Assembly (NCBI RefSeq): GCF_002118315.1
Contig: NZ_MTSZ01000001.1
Location: 124,001-188,000 of the forward strand
Length of the DNA stretch: 64,000 nucleotides
Reading direction: 5' to 3'
From: Kiloniella majae
GTDB taxonomy: Bacteria > Pseudomonadota > Alphaproteobacteria > Kiloniellales > Kiloniellaceae
The first letter of the stretch is position 1, and each line of letters begins with the position of its first letter. The notes under the pieces are model-generated. The model was not told where the DNA came from, ran no database searches, and saw only the letters and a program-made list of their open reading frames with translations. Shown one piece after another: positions 1-9,033 of this stretch. Made by a program: the position numbers and the translations under genes.

Positions 1-1
1 C

Positions 2-1309
2 TTTCTTGCCCATTCAAAGAAAACACCCGATGCTCTTGGCCTGACACTGGCCGCTGATCCGCAAATGGTTCTGGCGTTGATTGCCAAAGGTTTTTTCTAC
101 AAGATGCTGGCCAAGGTCGAAACCGACCCCGTAGCACTGGAAGCCCTGTTCAAAGCAAAGCTGTCGGTTAGAGAACGCGGCGCAAACCACCGTGAAAGCG
201 AACTACTAACAGCTCTGGAAGAATGGTGTTACGGCAATCTGGATAAAGCAATCCTCAGATTGGATGCCTTACTTGATGACTATCCTCTTGATGCCCTGAG
301 CGTCAAGATTACCCACGCCTGTCAGTTTATTCGCGGGCAAAACCACGGAATGCGGGCCTCGACCACCAAAATCATGAGTTCATGGAACGAAGGTGTTCGC
401 GACTACGGCTTTATTCTGGGCTGTCACAGTTTTGGTCTGGAAGAAACCGGATCTTACGCAGAAGCAGAAAAAACTGGCAAACGCGGTGTCGAGATTGCCC
501 CGAACGATGCATGGGGCACCCACGCAGTTGGCCACGTTCTGGAAATGTCCAACCGTCCGTCCGAAGGTATTAACTGGCTGAAACAGTACCAGAATGAATG
601 GGAGAACTGTAACAACTTCTCGTACCATATGCATTGGCACATGGCGTTGTTCCATCTGGAACTGGGGCAAAAGGACGAAGTTCTTCGCCTGTATGATTCC
701 TATATCCGTAAGGATCACACCGATGATTTCCGCGATATCAGCAACGGCGTGTCCCTGCTCTATCGTCTGGAGCTAGAGGGCGTCAACGTCGGCAATCGCT
801 GGGAAGAAATGGCTAAGCTATCCGCCAATCACGTCAACGATCACAGCCTGGCCTTTGCCGATGCACACTATCTTCTCGCCATCCTGAGCAGTGGCAATAC
901 CAAAGCTGCGGACGCCTTTATTGAGACCATGCGCGAGAAAGCCCAGGGCGAAGGCACGACACAGGAAATCTTCCGCAACTTCGGCATGCCCTTGGCAAAA
1001 GCTATCCATGCCTGCAAAACTGGAAATGATGCACAATGCGTTGATCATCTGCTGCCCGTCTTTGATGATCTGCAACAGATCGGCGGCAGCCACGCCCAGC
1101 GCGACGTGTTCCACAGGCTCCTGATTGATGCATCTATCAGGGCAGAGCGATACTCAACGGCCAAAGACCTTCTCAACACCCGCCTGAAACAACGCCCGGA
1201 AAACCCTTGGGCTATGAAAAGGCTGGCAAAAATTCAAACCGCTGCAAAAGTTGAGAAAACATCAGTAAAAAGTGAACATAAAGAACTGGCTTCAACACCA
1301 GCGCAGTAA
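2..1309 (+). CDS. TTC38-like tetratricopeptide repeat protein, 5' end outside window
   Basis: The reading frame is open to the left edge of the window. The ATG at 65 lies inside the conserved region and is not the true start, so only the C-terminal ~435 residues are present. The protein is helical and TPR-like. The blocks HSFGLEETGSYAEAE, THAVGHVLEM, HWHMALFHLELGQ and LLYRLELEGVNVG.RW match the TTC38 (tetratricopeptide repeat protein 38) family, which is better known from eukaryotes and has no settled bacterial function. A second member lies at 26553-27938 on the other strand with the same blocks in the same order. No signal peptide can be judged because the N terminus is missing. A strong hairpin terminator follows 42 bp after the stop. 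Function unknown; protein-protein interaction is a guess from the TPR fold. Confidence 0.85.
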   Translation, partial: FLAHSKKTPDALGLTLAADPQMVLALIAKGFFYKMLAKVETDPVALEALFKAKLSVRERGANHRESELLTALEEWCYGNLDKAILRLDALLDDYPLDALSVKITHACQFIRGQNHGMRASTTKIMSSWNEGVRDYGFILGCHSFGLEETGSYAEAEKTGKRGVEIAPNDAWGTHAVGHVLEMSNRPSEGINWLKQYQNEWENCNNFSYHMHWHMALFHLELGQKDEVLRLYDSYIRKDHTDDFRDISNGVSLLYRLELEGVNVGNRWEEMAKLSANHVNDHSLAFADAHYLLAILSSGNTKAADAFIETMREKAQGEGTTQEIFRNFGMPLAKAIHACKTGNDAQCVDHLLPVFDDLQQIGGSHAQRDVFHRLLIDASIRAERYSTAKDLLNTRLKQRPENPWAMKRLAKIQTAAKVEKTSVKSEHKELASTPAQ

Positions 1310-1351
1310 TCAATCAATTCCAGATATACACGAAAAGACATTATTCACCTG

Positions 1352-1382
1352 AAAAAGGCCCGGCTTGAAGCAGGGTCTTTTT
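1352..1382 (+). terminator. Rho-independent terminator after TTC38-like gene
   Basis: The arms AAAAAGGCCC (1352-1361) and GGGTCTTTTT (1373-1382) pair over 10 bp with one G-U wobble around an 11-nt loop. The U-rich 3' arm completes the terminator. Confidence 0.8.
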
Positions 1383-1482
1383 AATTCTTCCTGCACTGTA
1401 TGTCATCCGCATATCTCCATCCGCAGGCATCTATCAATTTCTTTCTCTTGTCTGTAAAATGGTAAAAGAGGGAGACAAAAAA

Positions 1483-1866
1483 ATGCATGAATTTGAAAAC
1501 ATCAACTGGATAGCCGTTCTGGTCGGAACAGTGGTTTCTTTTTTACTAGGATGGGTGTGGTACAGCCCGCTTTTGTTCGTGGAGAAATGGGCAGAAGGGT
1601 CCGGTGTAGAACTTGGCAGCGTAGATAAAATGCCTGTCTTTGCCATGGTCACGCAGATACTGGCGCTTTTGGTGCTATCTGTCGTCATCGCGATCACAGC
1701 AAGTAACAATGCGCTCTTTACCGCGCTGCTCGCCATATTGGCAGTTGCACTGTTTATTGCCTCTACAGGTAGCTTTGTCCTCAAATCAACCTATGCCATA
1801 ATGGTTGATTTCTTTTATATCCTGCTGGCTGGTACCGTGATGATTGCCGCACAGAGTTTCCTTTAG
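1483..1866 (+). CDS. DUF1761 family membrane protein
   Basis: A small integral membrane protein of 127 residues. It has the DUF1761 N-terminal signature INWIAVLVGTVVSFLLGWVWYSPLLF, split here as INWIAVLVG then a GWVWYSPLLF turn, followed by three further hydrophobic segments. The ATG at 1483 is preferred over that at 1459 because AGAGGGAGA (1467-1475) is a strong ribosome-binding site 7-8 nt upstream of it and would lie inside the longer reading frame. The family's function is unknown. The gene stands alone between a terminator upstream and a convergent esterase gene downstream. Confidence 0.8.
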   Translation: MHEFENINWIAVLVGTVVSFLLGWVWYSPLLFVEKWAEGSGVELGSVDKMPVFAMVTQILALLVLSVVIAITASNNALFTALLAILAVALFIASTGSFVLKSTYAIMVDFFYILLAGTVMIAAQSFL

Positions 1867-1977
1867 GCCCGCTCGTTTTAATCAAGGCTTATCTGGTGAA
1901 AATTGGCTAGTGATCCGAGCATAAACAGCTGAACGAAAATAAGTTCACTTCTGTCTTTTAATCAAATACGTCAGCTC

Positions 1978-3003
1978 CTAAGAACACAAAATAGAGTTTC
2001 GGAATATTGTCGACGCGGGGATTATATGATCGTTTTCTATATTCAACTCCAGAGTATCATCCCGGTTTCCCTCTAAAATATCCGGGGTATTTTTCGACTT
2101 CTCTGCTTTAAACTTACTATCGATAAAAACCAGCACCCGTTCAATCTCGTCCCGCCACAGCTTCCATGTGTGATTGCCATTGGTAATCCGGAGTTCTGAC
2201 GGAAGCTTCTTGTTCTTAAGTTCCTTATAGAGCGCAAAGGTGCCTTCGTAGAGCCCAAACCAGTCATCATCCCCAACCGTCAGGTATGTATGGGGAAAAC
2301 CCTCTGGCTTTGCATTTTTCAGCGCCGTAAAAACATTTTCACGGTTAAAGGTCTCAACGGAAAAGGGATCACCATAAGCACCAGCAAAAAGCTTTATCTG
2401 AACAGGTTTAAAACTGTCTGCACTTTCAACGTTGGGAAAAATTGCTGGACTTAGGCCTGCTGTGACGATGAAATTTTCCGGTGCCTCAAATGCAAACTTC
2501 AACGCTCCAAATCCACCCATAGACAATCCGGCAATCGCGCGCGTTTCTTTGACCACTTTGTTTGCCAAAAGATCTTCCATCACGACAGGAAGCTCCTGTC
2601 CAAGGCCAGATTGAAAAGCGCCATGCTTTTCCGAATTAAGATACCAGGACTTGCCAGCAGAGGGCATCACGACAACAAGGGGATCAATCACATGATTAGC
2701 AATCAACCGATCCAAAGTCTCAGCGACCCGCCCCGCTTTTAGCCAGTCTTTGTGCGATCCGCCATACCCATGTAAAAGGTAAAGAACGGGGTATAACCTG
2801 TTATCAACACAATATTTTTCTGGCAAATAAACCGAATACTCCAAAGGAGCATTAAAGCTCGGCAAGGTAACTTTCTGATCTGTAAGCACGAGGCCTTGGG
2901 CAACGGTTGTTGAGGACCATACCAGTCCCAAAGAAAGACAGAGAGCTGTCAGGACAATACGGCCAAAACAAACATCAAAGAAAAGATTAAGTACTCTACG
3001 CAA
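1978..3003 (-). CDS. secreted alpha/beta-hydrolase esterase (Esterase PF00756-like)
   Basis: 341 residues. A hydrophobic N-terminal segment (about 16-36, ending TTVAQ) looks like a signal peptide, so the enzyme is probably periplasmic. The alpha/beta-hydrolase fold is shown by YPVLYLLHGYGG (oxyanion region, 71-82), the nucleophile elbow GLSMGG with Ser161, an acidic GDDDWF loop (245-249) and His278 in NGNHTWKLW. These match the S-formylglutathione-hydrolase/feruloyl-esterase-like family; the substrate cannot be read from sequence. It lies 24 bp downstream of opgC in the same direction, probably in one operon. Acting on acyl substituents of periplasmic glucans is a reasonable inference, not a demonstrated role. 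The last ~45 residues are a polar tail beyond the catalytic domain. Confidence 0.85.
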   Translation of the reverse strand: MRRVLNLFFDVCFGRIVLTALCLSLGLVWSSTTVAQGLVLTDQKVTLPSFNAPLEYSVYLPEKYCVDNRLYPVLYLLHGYGGSHKDWLKAGRVAETLDRLIANHVIDPLVVVMPSAGKSWYLNSEKHGAFQSGLGQELPVVMEDLLANKVVKETRAIAGLSMGGFGALKFAFEAPENFIVTAGLSPAIFPNVESADSFKPVQIKLFAGAYGDPFSVETFNRENVFTALKNAKPEGFPHTYLTVGDDDWFGLYEGTFALYKELKNKKLPSELRITNGNHTWKLWRDEIERVLVFIDSKFKAEKSKNTPDILEGNRDDTLELNIENDHIIPASTIFRNSILCS

Positions 3004-3027
3004 GTGTCCCCCTGATCAAAAACTCTC

Positions 3028-4293
3028 TTACTCTGCTGGCTGTGCCGCCGAACGGCCTCCTCGGTCGGCGTCAACTTGTGGCTTTAAATCCTGTTGAGCC
3101 TTGGGATCAGCATCAGGCTTTGGCACCTGACGCCACGGGGATGATTTAACCCACGCCATCAAATAGGCATACCCCAGAAGCAAGATAATACCAGCTACAT
3201 TGACCAATGTCAGTCCAAAGGCATCGCGGCCAATCTGATCCAGAACAATTCCCCCTGTCCAGGATAGGGTCATGCCCAATAGGAAAACTGGTAGAGCCTG
3301 CTGCCCACATTTGATCAACGGTTTGAAAAAACGGTGCCTCAGGATTTGTTCCCGGCCTTTCAGCAAGGTCACGCAAATATAGGCAAGGGCCAGAAAGTGT
3401 ATCCAGCGTAAAAGACCAAAGTTGGTTTTCTTAAAGCCCAGAATAAGTTCGGCACGGACATCCTTCAATTCAGGTATGGCACGCATAATCGGCCAGTTAC
3501 TGATTGGAACCAGGACAAGCACAAAAATGATACAGGCAATAAGCAGCCATTTGTTAGGCGGTGGGGCCTTGATCCACCCTGCGGATATGGCAAAGCCTGT
3601 GAAGAACAGCAACTGCCAGGTCAGTGGGTTAAAAAACCACGGACGATCAGAAAAAGGTTCAGCCGGGAACTCTAGCTGCCACTGCCAGGTGGCTGCATAT
3701 AAAGCGATTGAAAATACCGGAACCAGATAAGGATGCACCCGGGCAAGAAGGATAACCACAGGGACGAGAGCCAAAACGCCGATATACATGGGCATGATAT
3801 CGAAAAAGTTAGGTACATAGGTCAGGGTGAACAAGGCCCCAAGAGCCTCGGCTGTATTATTGAAAAAATACGGTAGATTAAGCTTGGTAATATAGTTGAA
3901 ATCAACGAAGTAAGCCGTTGCAATGGCACAGATTGTCGCCAGAACAAAAAATAATCCCAGATGCGCGACGTAGAGCTGAACACAGCGAATCACGATACGC
4001 ATCGTTCCCATAAAAAAACCGGAACGACGAAAGGTACCGCCAAAGGCAATTGCAGCCGCAAAGCCCGAACAGAAAACAAACATTTCAGCCGCATCACTGG
4101 GTCCAAAACGTGCCGGAATAAACTTTGCCCAATAGTTGCCGGGGACATGTGCGACAAAGATAATCAACATGGCAACGCCACGGAAAAAATCCAACCGAGG
4201 ATCACGCTCTTTTTTTACTGTCCCCATAGCTCCGGCAGTTTGGGCTGCTTGTGATAATTTATTGTCTGTAGGTCGCTCGTTCGCTTTATACAT
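3028..4293 (-). CDS. opgC: OpgC-family membrane acyltransferase for periplasmic glucans
   Basis: 421 residues, about ten transmembrane segments. RDPRLDFFRG close to the N terminus, followed by GPSDAAEMFVFCSGFAAAIAFG, is the hallmark of the OpgC_C/acyltransferase-3-like family. Members such as E. coli OpgC/MdoC add succinyl groups to osmoregulated periplasmic glucans at the inner membrane. The gene is divergent from opgG-opgH, the backbone synthesis genes, which strongly supports the assignment. The start at 4293 has a weak ribosome-binding site; Met23 (4227) is an alternative and neither is decisive. The C terminus is a charged Pro/Gln/Asp-rich cytoplasmic tail. The acyl group transferred (succinyl, acetyl or other) cannot be determined. 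Confidence 0.88.
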   Translation of the reverse strand: MYKANERPTDNKLSQAAQTAGAMGTVKKERDPRLDFFRGVAMLIIFVAHVPGNYWAKFIPARFGPSDAAEMFVFCSGFAAAIAFGGTFRRSGFFMGTMRIVIRCVQLYVAHLGLFFVLATICAIATAYFVDFNYITKLNLPYFFNNTAEALGALFTLTYVPNFFDIMPMYIGVLALVPVVILLARVHPYLVPVFSIALYAATWQWQLEFPAEPFSDRPWFFNPLTWQLLFFTGFAISAGWIKAPPPNKWLLIACIIFVLVLVPISNWPIMRAIPELKDVRAELILGFKKTNFGLLRWIHFLALAYICVTLLKGREQILRHRFFKPLIKCGQQALPVFLLGMTLSWTGGIVLDQIGRDAFGLTLVNVAGIILLLGYAYLMAWVKSSPWRQVPKPDADPKAQQDLKPQVDADRGGRSAAQPAE

Positions 4294-4410
4294 GCACTAT
4301 TTGTCCAGCACTCTTTATCAGGCACTCTTTAATCTGGCCGATTCACAATTCGTAAAAGAGGTCTCTATAATGAAAATGATACCTGATCAACTCCCCGTAC
4401 AGTAAACCTT

Positions 4411-4420
4411 GTTCGCGAAC
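4411..4420. promoter_or_regulatory. perfect 10-bp palindrome in opgC-opgG divergent promoter region
   Basis: GTTCGCGAAC is a perfect palindrome inside the 290-bp AT-rich intergenic region separating opgC from opgG. A regulator site is possible but no protein can be assigned. The rest of the region holds no gene I can support. Confidence 0.3.
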
Positions 4421-4583
4421 TTGTGATGAGGATTGTATACCCCTTCACTTTGGGAAAGTTTACAAAAAACCAATCTATTATGGAGAGACACGAATCATAA
4501 TAAGGTAAAAAAAATGCAATGACACAGAAATACCCCTTGAAAAAGCATTACATTTCAGCGACTTCCTCTGTATTAATTTAAAC

Positions 4584-6164
4584 TTGAACCATTGCACTAT
4601 GAACCGTAGAAAATTCCTTCTCTCCTCTGCAGCTCTCGCGACCTCCGGGTTAATTACCGGCGTGATTTCGAGCCCCTTTGCCAATAATAACGCTGGCAAG
4701 GATGTTACCCGTTACGACGATGTCATACAAAAAGCACAGCTTCTTTCGCAAACTGCCTATAACAAACCAGAAAGTACCATAAGTGATTTTTGGAAAAGTA
4801 TGACAGTCGAAGAGTTTTCCAAAATTTACTACAACCCCAATAAACCACTCTGGAATGATGGTGGCCCCTATCAACTACAGTTCTTTCACCCCGGCGGCCC
4901 TTGGTTCCACGATACAGTTGACATCAACCTACAGGAAAATGGCGAAGAAAAAGGTCAAACCATTCAACCCGGCATGTTCTGGTATGAGGGTAAACAACCT
5001 GCTCCGTCAGATATGGAAGATTTGCATTTTGCCGGTTTCAGGGTTCATCATCAGCTCAACAGTGAATACTATGATGAATTGATCTCTTTCCTGGGATCCA
5101 ACTACTTTCGTGTATTGGGTCAAGGCCAACAATACGGCCTGTCAATCAGAGGGCTTGCAATTGATACTGCCGAGCCAACAGGCGAAGAATTCCCGCTTTT
5201 CAAAGAGTTTTGGCTGGAAAAACCTGAAAAAGACTCTGACGAAAAGAACCTAGTTATCATGGCCCTGTTGGACAGCCCAAGCATCTCCGGGGCCTATCGC
5301 TTCTCGATTCAACCGGGCAAAGACACCGTTGTTGATGTCGAGGTTTCTCTTTTCGCCCGAGAGAATATCAATAAGCTTGGCCTTGCGCCCTTAACCAGCA
5401 TGTTCCTGTTTGGCGAGAATACAAAGGGACTGGATGATTACAGGCCAGAAGTGCACGATTCAGACGGTTTGATGGTTTGTACATCCTCTGACGAATGGAT
5501 CTGGCGTCCCTTGACCAGACGCAAGAACCTCACAATTTCTGCTTTTGTAGGTGAAAATACGAATGGTTTCGGCCTTTCCCAGCGTGATAAAAATTTCAAT
5601 CACTATGGAGATCTGGAATCGCGATACCAAAAGCGTCCAAGTATCTGGATTGAACCTCAACAAAACTGGGGAAGTGGTCATGTAGAACTTGTCGAAATTC
5701 CTTCGGATTTGGAAACGACAGATAACATTGTGGCCTATTGGGTATCCGACAAACAAATGAAAGCAGGTAGCTCACTGCAATATAGTTACCGACTGACAAG
5801 CTATCTGGAATCAGAGCAATGGCCGCCAGCAGGAAAGTCGATGAGTACGCGCGAAGGCCCCGCCAACAGAGCAGGTTTTTCCTATGGTCATAGTGCACAA
5901 GCTCGCTTTTTTGTCGTAGAGTTTGAAAGCACTGAACTTAGCGAACTTCCCGCAGATAGCCCTATTGAGGCCATATTCAATTGTCAGGCTGGAAAAATAT
6001 ACGACGTTAAAACGTTTAAAAATACAGAAAACAAGCTGTGGCGTGTCGAGTTCAACATGAAACCGGAAAACGACCAACCTTGTGATTTACGCGGTTATTT
6101 GAGAATGGGCGATCGCGCCCTCACAGAAACCTGGACTTACCTCTACACAACAAGATATGCCTAA
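4584..6164 (+). CDS. opgG: periplasmic glucan biosynthesis protein OpgG/OpgD family
   Basis: 526 residues of the MdoG/OpgG family, required for periplasmic steps of osmoregulated glucan synthesis. Landmarks include GPYQLQFFHPGG near residue 90, DLHFAGFRVHHQLN, FLGSNYFRVLGQGQQYGLSIRGLAIDTA and the C-terminal TWTYLYTTRYA, each split here into short conserved stretches. The N terminus MNRRKFLLSSAALATSG (from Met6, 4599) is a twin-arginine-type signal, as in OpgD rather than Sec-dependent OpgG, so the protein is probably exported folded. Start choice between 4584 and 4599 is open; the second puts the RR motif at the usual distance. It lies 15 bp upstream of opgH in an operon. Confidence 0.92.
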   Translation: MNHCTMNRRKFLLSSAALATSGLITGVISSPFANNNAGKDVTRYDDVIQKAQLLSQTAYNKPESTISDFWKSMTVEEFSKIYYNPNKPLWNDGGPYQLQFFHPGGPWFHDTVDINLQENGEEKGQTIQPGMFWYEGKQPAPSDMEDLHFAGFRVHHQLNSEYYDELISFLGSNYFRVLGQGQQYGLSIRGLAIDTAEPTGEEFPLFKEFWLEKPEKDSDEKNLVIMALLDSPSISGAYRFSIQPGKDTVVDVEVSLFARENINKLGLAPLTSMFLFGENTKGLDDYRPEVHDSDGLMVCTSSDEWIWRPLTRRKNLTISAFVGENTNGFGLSQRDKNFNHYGDLESRYQKRPSIWIEPQQNWGSGHVELVEIPSDLETTDNIVAYWVSDKQMKAGSSLQYSYRLTSYLESEQWPPAGKSMSTREGPANRAGFSYGHSAQARFFVVEFESTELSELPADSPIEAIFNCQAGKIYDVKTFKNTENKLWRVEFNMKPENDQPCDLRGYLRMGDRALTETWTYLYTTRYA

Positions 6165-6179
6165 GGCTGGATAAACTGA

Positions 6180-8024
6180 ATGAGCCATACAACCAACAAA
6201 CCTTGCAAGATTGACGTCGCGAAAACAAAGCGTAGACGCAGATCTTTGCTTCTCTTGTTGCTCAGCCTAACCGTCGGTGCACTTAGCACAAATCTAACGC
6301 TCAACCTTTTTGAAAACGGCTTGAGTCTGCTCGAAGGCATCTATGTACTTCTCTCGACAATTGCCTTTCTCTGGATCAGCCAATCATTCTGGACGTCTAT
6401 TATCGGCTTTGTCATTCGTGCTTTCCATCACACAAATGCAGCAAAAACTGTTGCGCCCATCGCACGCGATCTGGATCCCAAAGCCGCGCCGGAAGGCAAA
6501 ATCGCTGTCGTCATGCCCGCCTATAACGAAGATCCTGAGCTGGTTTTTCTGGGGATGGAACAAACGCTTAGGTCCGTACTGGCAACAGGACACGGTAATT
6601 CGTTTGAATTCTTCCTTTTAAGCGATACAACAGATCTATCCATTGCTGCCCAAGAAGAAACATTAGCGCAGGAATTACTACATCGCTATGCCCTGCAGGG
6701 AAAATTCCACTATCGCAGAAGAGAAAAGAATACGCATCGTAAAGTCGGCAATATCAAAGATTTTTGTGATCGTTGGGGAGATTCTTTCGACTATATGGTT
6801 GTGTTGGATGCGGACAGCATCATGTCAGGCGAAACAATCCTAAATATGACCAGAATGATGGATAACAATCCCAAAGCTGGTTTGATACAAGCACTGCCAC
6901 GCGCTATGGGACAAAAAACCCTCTTTGGCCGTCTGACACAGTTCAATATCAGATTGACAGGGGAGTTGTTCACAACAGGCCTGAGCTACTGGACAATGAA
7001 TGACGGCAACTATTGGGGCCATAATGCCATTCTTCGACTGTCGCCTTTCATGGAACACTGTGACCTTCCCATATTGTCAGGCCAAGGACCTCTATCCGGT
7101 GAAATTCTGAGCCATGATTTTGTCGAAGCAGCCTTTTTGCGTCGCGCAGGACAAGACGTCTGGATCTATCCGGAAGGCAAAGGAAGCTACGAGCAAGTAC
7201 CAACCAATATCTTGGATCATATCATAAGAGATCAGCGTTGGTGTCAGGGCAATTTCCAGCATATGCGTCTGATAACCGAGAAGGGGCTCAAGAAGGTTAG
7301 CCGCATCCACATGCTTATGGGTGCGATGAGTTACGGGTCCTCTTACCTCTGGATGATGTTGTTATTGATGAGCGCCTTTTTGGTGACTGAACGCACCATG
7401 CCAATCAGTCCGGTTATTCCCCTGCCCTACGAATGGTCAATGCTGACACCCTACACAGCCTCACCGCTAACTTTGTTTATCATTGTTATGAGTATGCTGT
7501 TTATGCCAAAAGTTTTGGCACTCCTCCTCGCTTACAGAGAAGCATCTGCCTATGGCGGTGCCATTAAACTCACCCTCAGCAGCATTCTTGAAATGGTTTT
7601 TTCTGCCATTTCGGCACCAGTTATCATGATATTCCATGTTCGTATCATATCGGCACTACTTATTGGCAAAACAGTGCAATGGAATGCCCAGAGCCGAAGT
7701 GGGCGCAGTATTCCATGGAAAGAAGCCTTTAAACAGCACAGAGCACACTTTCTAGCTGCTGTTGTGCTTGGGTTTGTTTACCTAAATCAAGCGCCCGAAC
7801 TTTTGTTATGGCTAGCACCGATTTTAACTGGCCTGATTTTTGGTGCTCCCTTGGCTGTTGCTTTTGGACAGGAAAAGATTGGCTTGTTTTTACAACGCCA
7901 TGGCATTCTTCTCATCCCAGAAGAAACTAGACCACCTGAAGAATTACCGCTGATATTTACTCGGAATATACAGGAAAGCTTTCCGCTTGGTTCAACAGAA
8001 CTTACCGCGAAAGCTGCTGAATAA
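6180..8024 (+). CDS. opgH: glucans biosynthesis glucosyltransferase H
   Basis: 614 residues, inner-membrane family-2 glycosyltransferase that polymerises glucose from UDP-glucose into the beta-1,2-linked glucan backbone. Two N-terminal hydrophobic segments precede the cytoplasmic catalytic domain. The domain begins at AVVMPAYNEDPE and carries the DxD-type motif VVLDADSIMSG, the acceptor-site region SGQGPLSGEILSHDFVEA and the processive QRWCQGN motif. At least four transmembrane helices follow. E. coli OpgH is ~850 residues; this one has a shorter N-terminal extension, so a FtsZ-interacting extension of the E. coli type is probably lacking. It is the last gene of opgGH and ends just before a bidirectional terminator. 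Confidence 0.94.
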   Translation: MSHTTNKPCKIDVAKTKRRRRSLLLLLLSLTVGALSTNLTLNLFENGLSLLEGIYVLLSTIAFLWISQSFWTSIIGFVIRAFHHTNAAKTVAPIARDLDPKAAPEGKIAVVMPAYNEDPELVFLGMEQTLRSVLATGHGNSFEFFLLSDTTDLSIAAQEETLAQELLHRYALQGKFHYRRREKNTHRKVGNIKDFCDRWGDSFDYMVVLDADSIMSGETILNMTRMMDNNPKAGLIQALPRAMGQKTLFGRLTQFNIRLTGELFTTGLSYWTMNDGNYWGHNAILRLSPFMEHCDLPILSGQGPLSGEILSHDFVEAAFLRRAGQDVWIYPEGKGSYEQVPTNILDHIIRDQRWCQGNFQHMRLITEKGLKKVSRIHMLMGAMSYGSSYLWMMLLLMSAFLVTERTMPISPVIPLPYEWSMLTPYTASPLTLFIIVMSMLFMPKVLALLLAYREASAYGGAIKLTLSSILEMVFSAISAPVIMIFHVRIISALLIGKTVQWNAQSRSGRSIPWKEAFKQHRAHFLAAVVLGFVYLNQAPELLLWLAPILTGLIFGAPLAVAFGQEKIGLFLQRHGILLIPEETRPPEELPLIFTRNIQESFPLGSTELTAKAAE

Positions 8025-8042
8025 AGTCCCCTTTACCTCACA

Positions 8043-8085
8043 AAAAAAACAGCCCCAATTGGTAATTAATTGGGGCTGTTTTTTT
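8043..8085. terminator. bidirectional terminator between opgH and EamA gene
   Basis: AACAGCCCCAATT (8048-8060) pairs perfectly with AATTGGGGCTGTT (8068-8080) around a 7-nt loop, flanked by an A run on the left and a T run on the right. It can therefore stop transcription from both converging genes. Confidence 0.92.
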
Positions 8086-8107
8086 ATAAGCTGAATATAT
8101 CTCTGGA

Positions 8108-8995
8108 TCAGGTGGCTTTTAGGTCCTTCTTTTTATCCTTGAATGCAACAAAAGCAGTTGCAAATAGAATAAAACAACCAGCGATATAGAAATTATAGCC
8201 CGGTATAATACTGAAGAAAAAGAAATCAGAAAAGACAGCAAAAATCAGAGATAGATATTCAAACGTCGCCAACTTCGATGCTTCACTGAACTGATAACTC
8301 AAAGTCATCATAATATGTGCCACACCACCAGCGAGCCCGGAACCAATAAGCAGCATTAATTGTGTTGTGTCAGGCGTCGGCCACCCAAATGGTAATGTTG
8401 CCAAGCCAGCAAGAGTACAGGTCAAAGCAAAATACAATGCAATTGCCCCTGCATTTTCGGTAAGGGCCAAACTGCGAATTTGGATCTTAGCTATCGCCGT
8501 AAATCCTGCCATGACAAAGCCCAGACCAACACCTATCAAATACCCCTGATCAACATCAAAATCATTTAACTGCGGCAAGATAAGCACCAGCATCCCCGCA
8601 AAACCAAAAACAACGCCAACCCAGCGTACTTTGGAAACGGCCTCGCCCAAAACCAGTCGTGCAAGAAGAACCGTCAAGATTGGTGCCAGATACCCTATGA
8701 TCGTTGCATCCGCAATTGGCAGGTATTTTAGAGAAGCAAATGAAGCAAACATAGCAACACAGCCAAAAAGGCATCGCGCAACATGGCCCCCAGGGCGTTT
8801 GGTTTTTAAGCCTGACGGGAAATCACCCGTTAGAAAAAGAAAAATGACCAAGGGAATCAATGCAAAGGCACTTCGATAAAAAACCGTTTGTCCAACAGGG
8901 AAATCTGTTGCCAGCATTTTGATAAAAAGAACCATAATCGTAAAAAATAATGTGGCACCTATTCGCAATGATATGCCTTTAAAATCAGAACTCAT
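8108..8995 (-). CDS. EamA-family (DMT superfamily) transporter
   Basis: 295 residues with about ten transmembrane helices in two EamA repeats. TVFYRSAFALIPL and GYLAPILTVLLARLVLGE are typical of the first repeat's end, and ATFEYLSLIFAVFSDFFFF marks the second. Members export amino acids, purines or metallophores. A GGAAAAA ribosome-binding site lies about 7-8 nt upstream of the start. It lies 38 bp after the last gene of the Nik/Opp-type importer on the same strand, so it is probably the distal gene of that operon. If so, importer and exporter may handle related molecules. Substrate unknown. Confidence 0.85.
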   Translation of the reverse strand: MSSDFKGISLRIGATLFFTIMVLFIKMLATDFPVGQTVFYRSAFALIPLVIFLFLTGDFPSGLKTKRPGGHVARCLFGCVAMFASFASLKYLPIADATIIGYLAPILTVLLARLVLGEAVSKVRWVGVVFGFAGMLVLILPQLNDFDVDQGYLIGVGLGFVMAGFTAIAKIQIRSLALTENAGAIALYFALTCTLAGLATLPFGWPTPDTTQLMLLIGSGLAGGVAHIMMTLSYQFSEASKLATFEYLSLIFAVFSDFFFFSIIPGYNFYIAGCFILFATAFVAFKDKKKDLKAT

Positions 8996-9033
8996 TTTAT
9001 TTTTCCAAAAACTGGTTATTTTTTTAAAACTAT

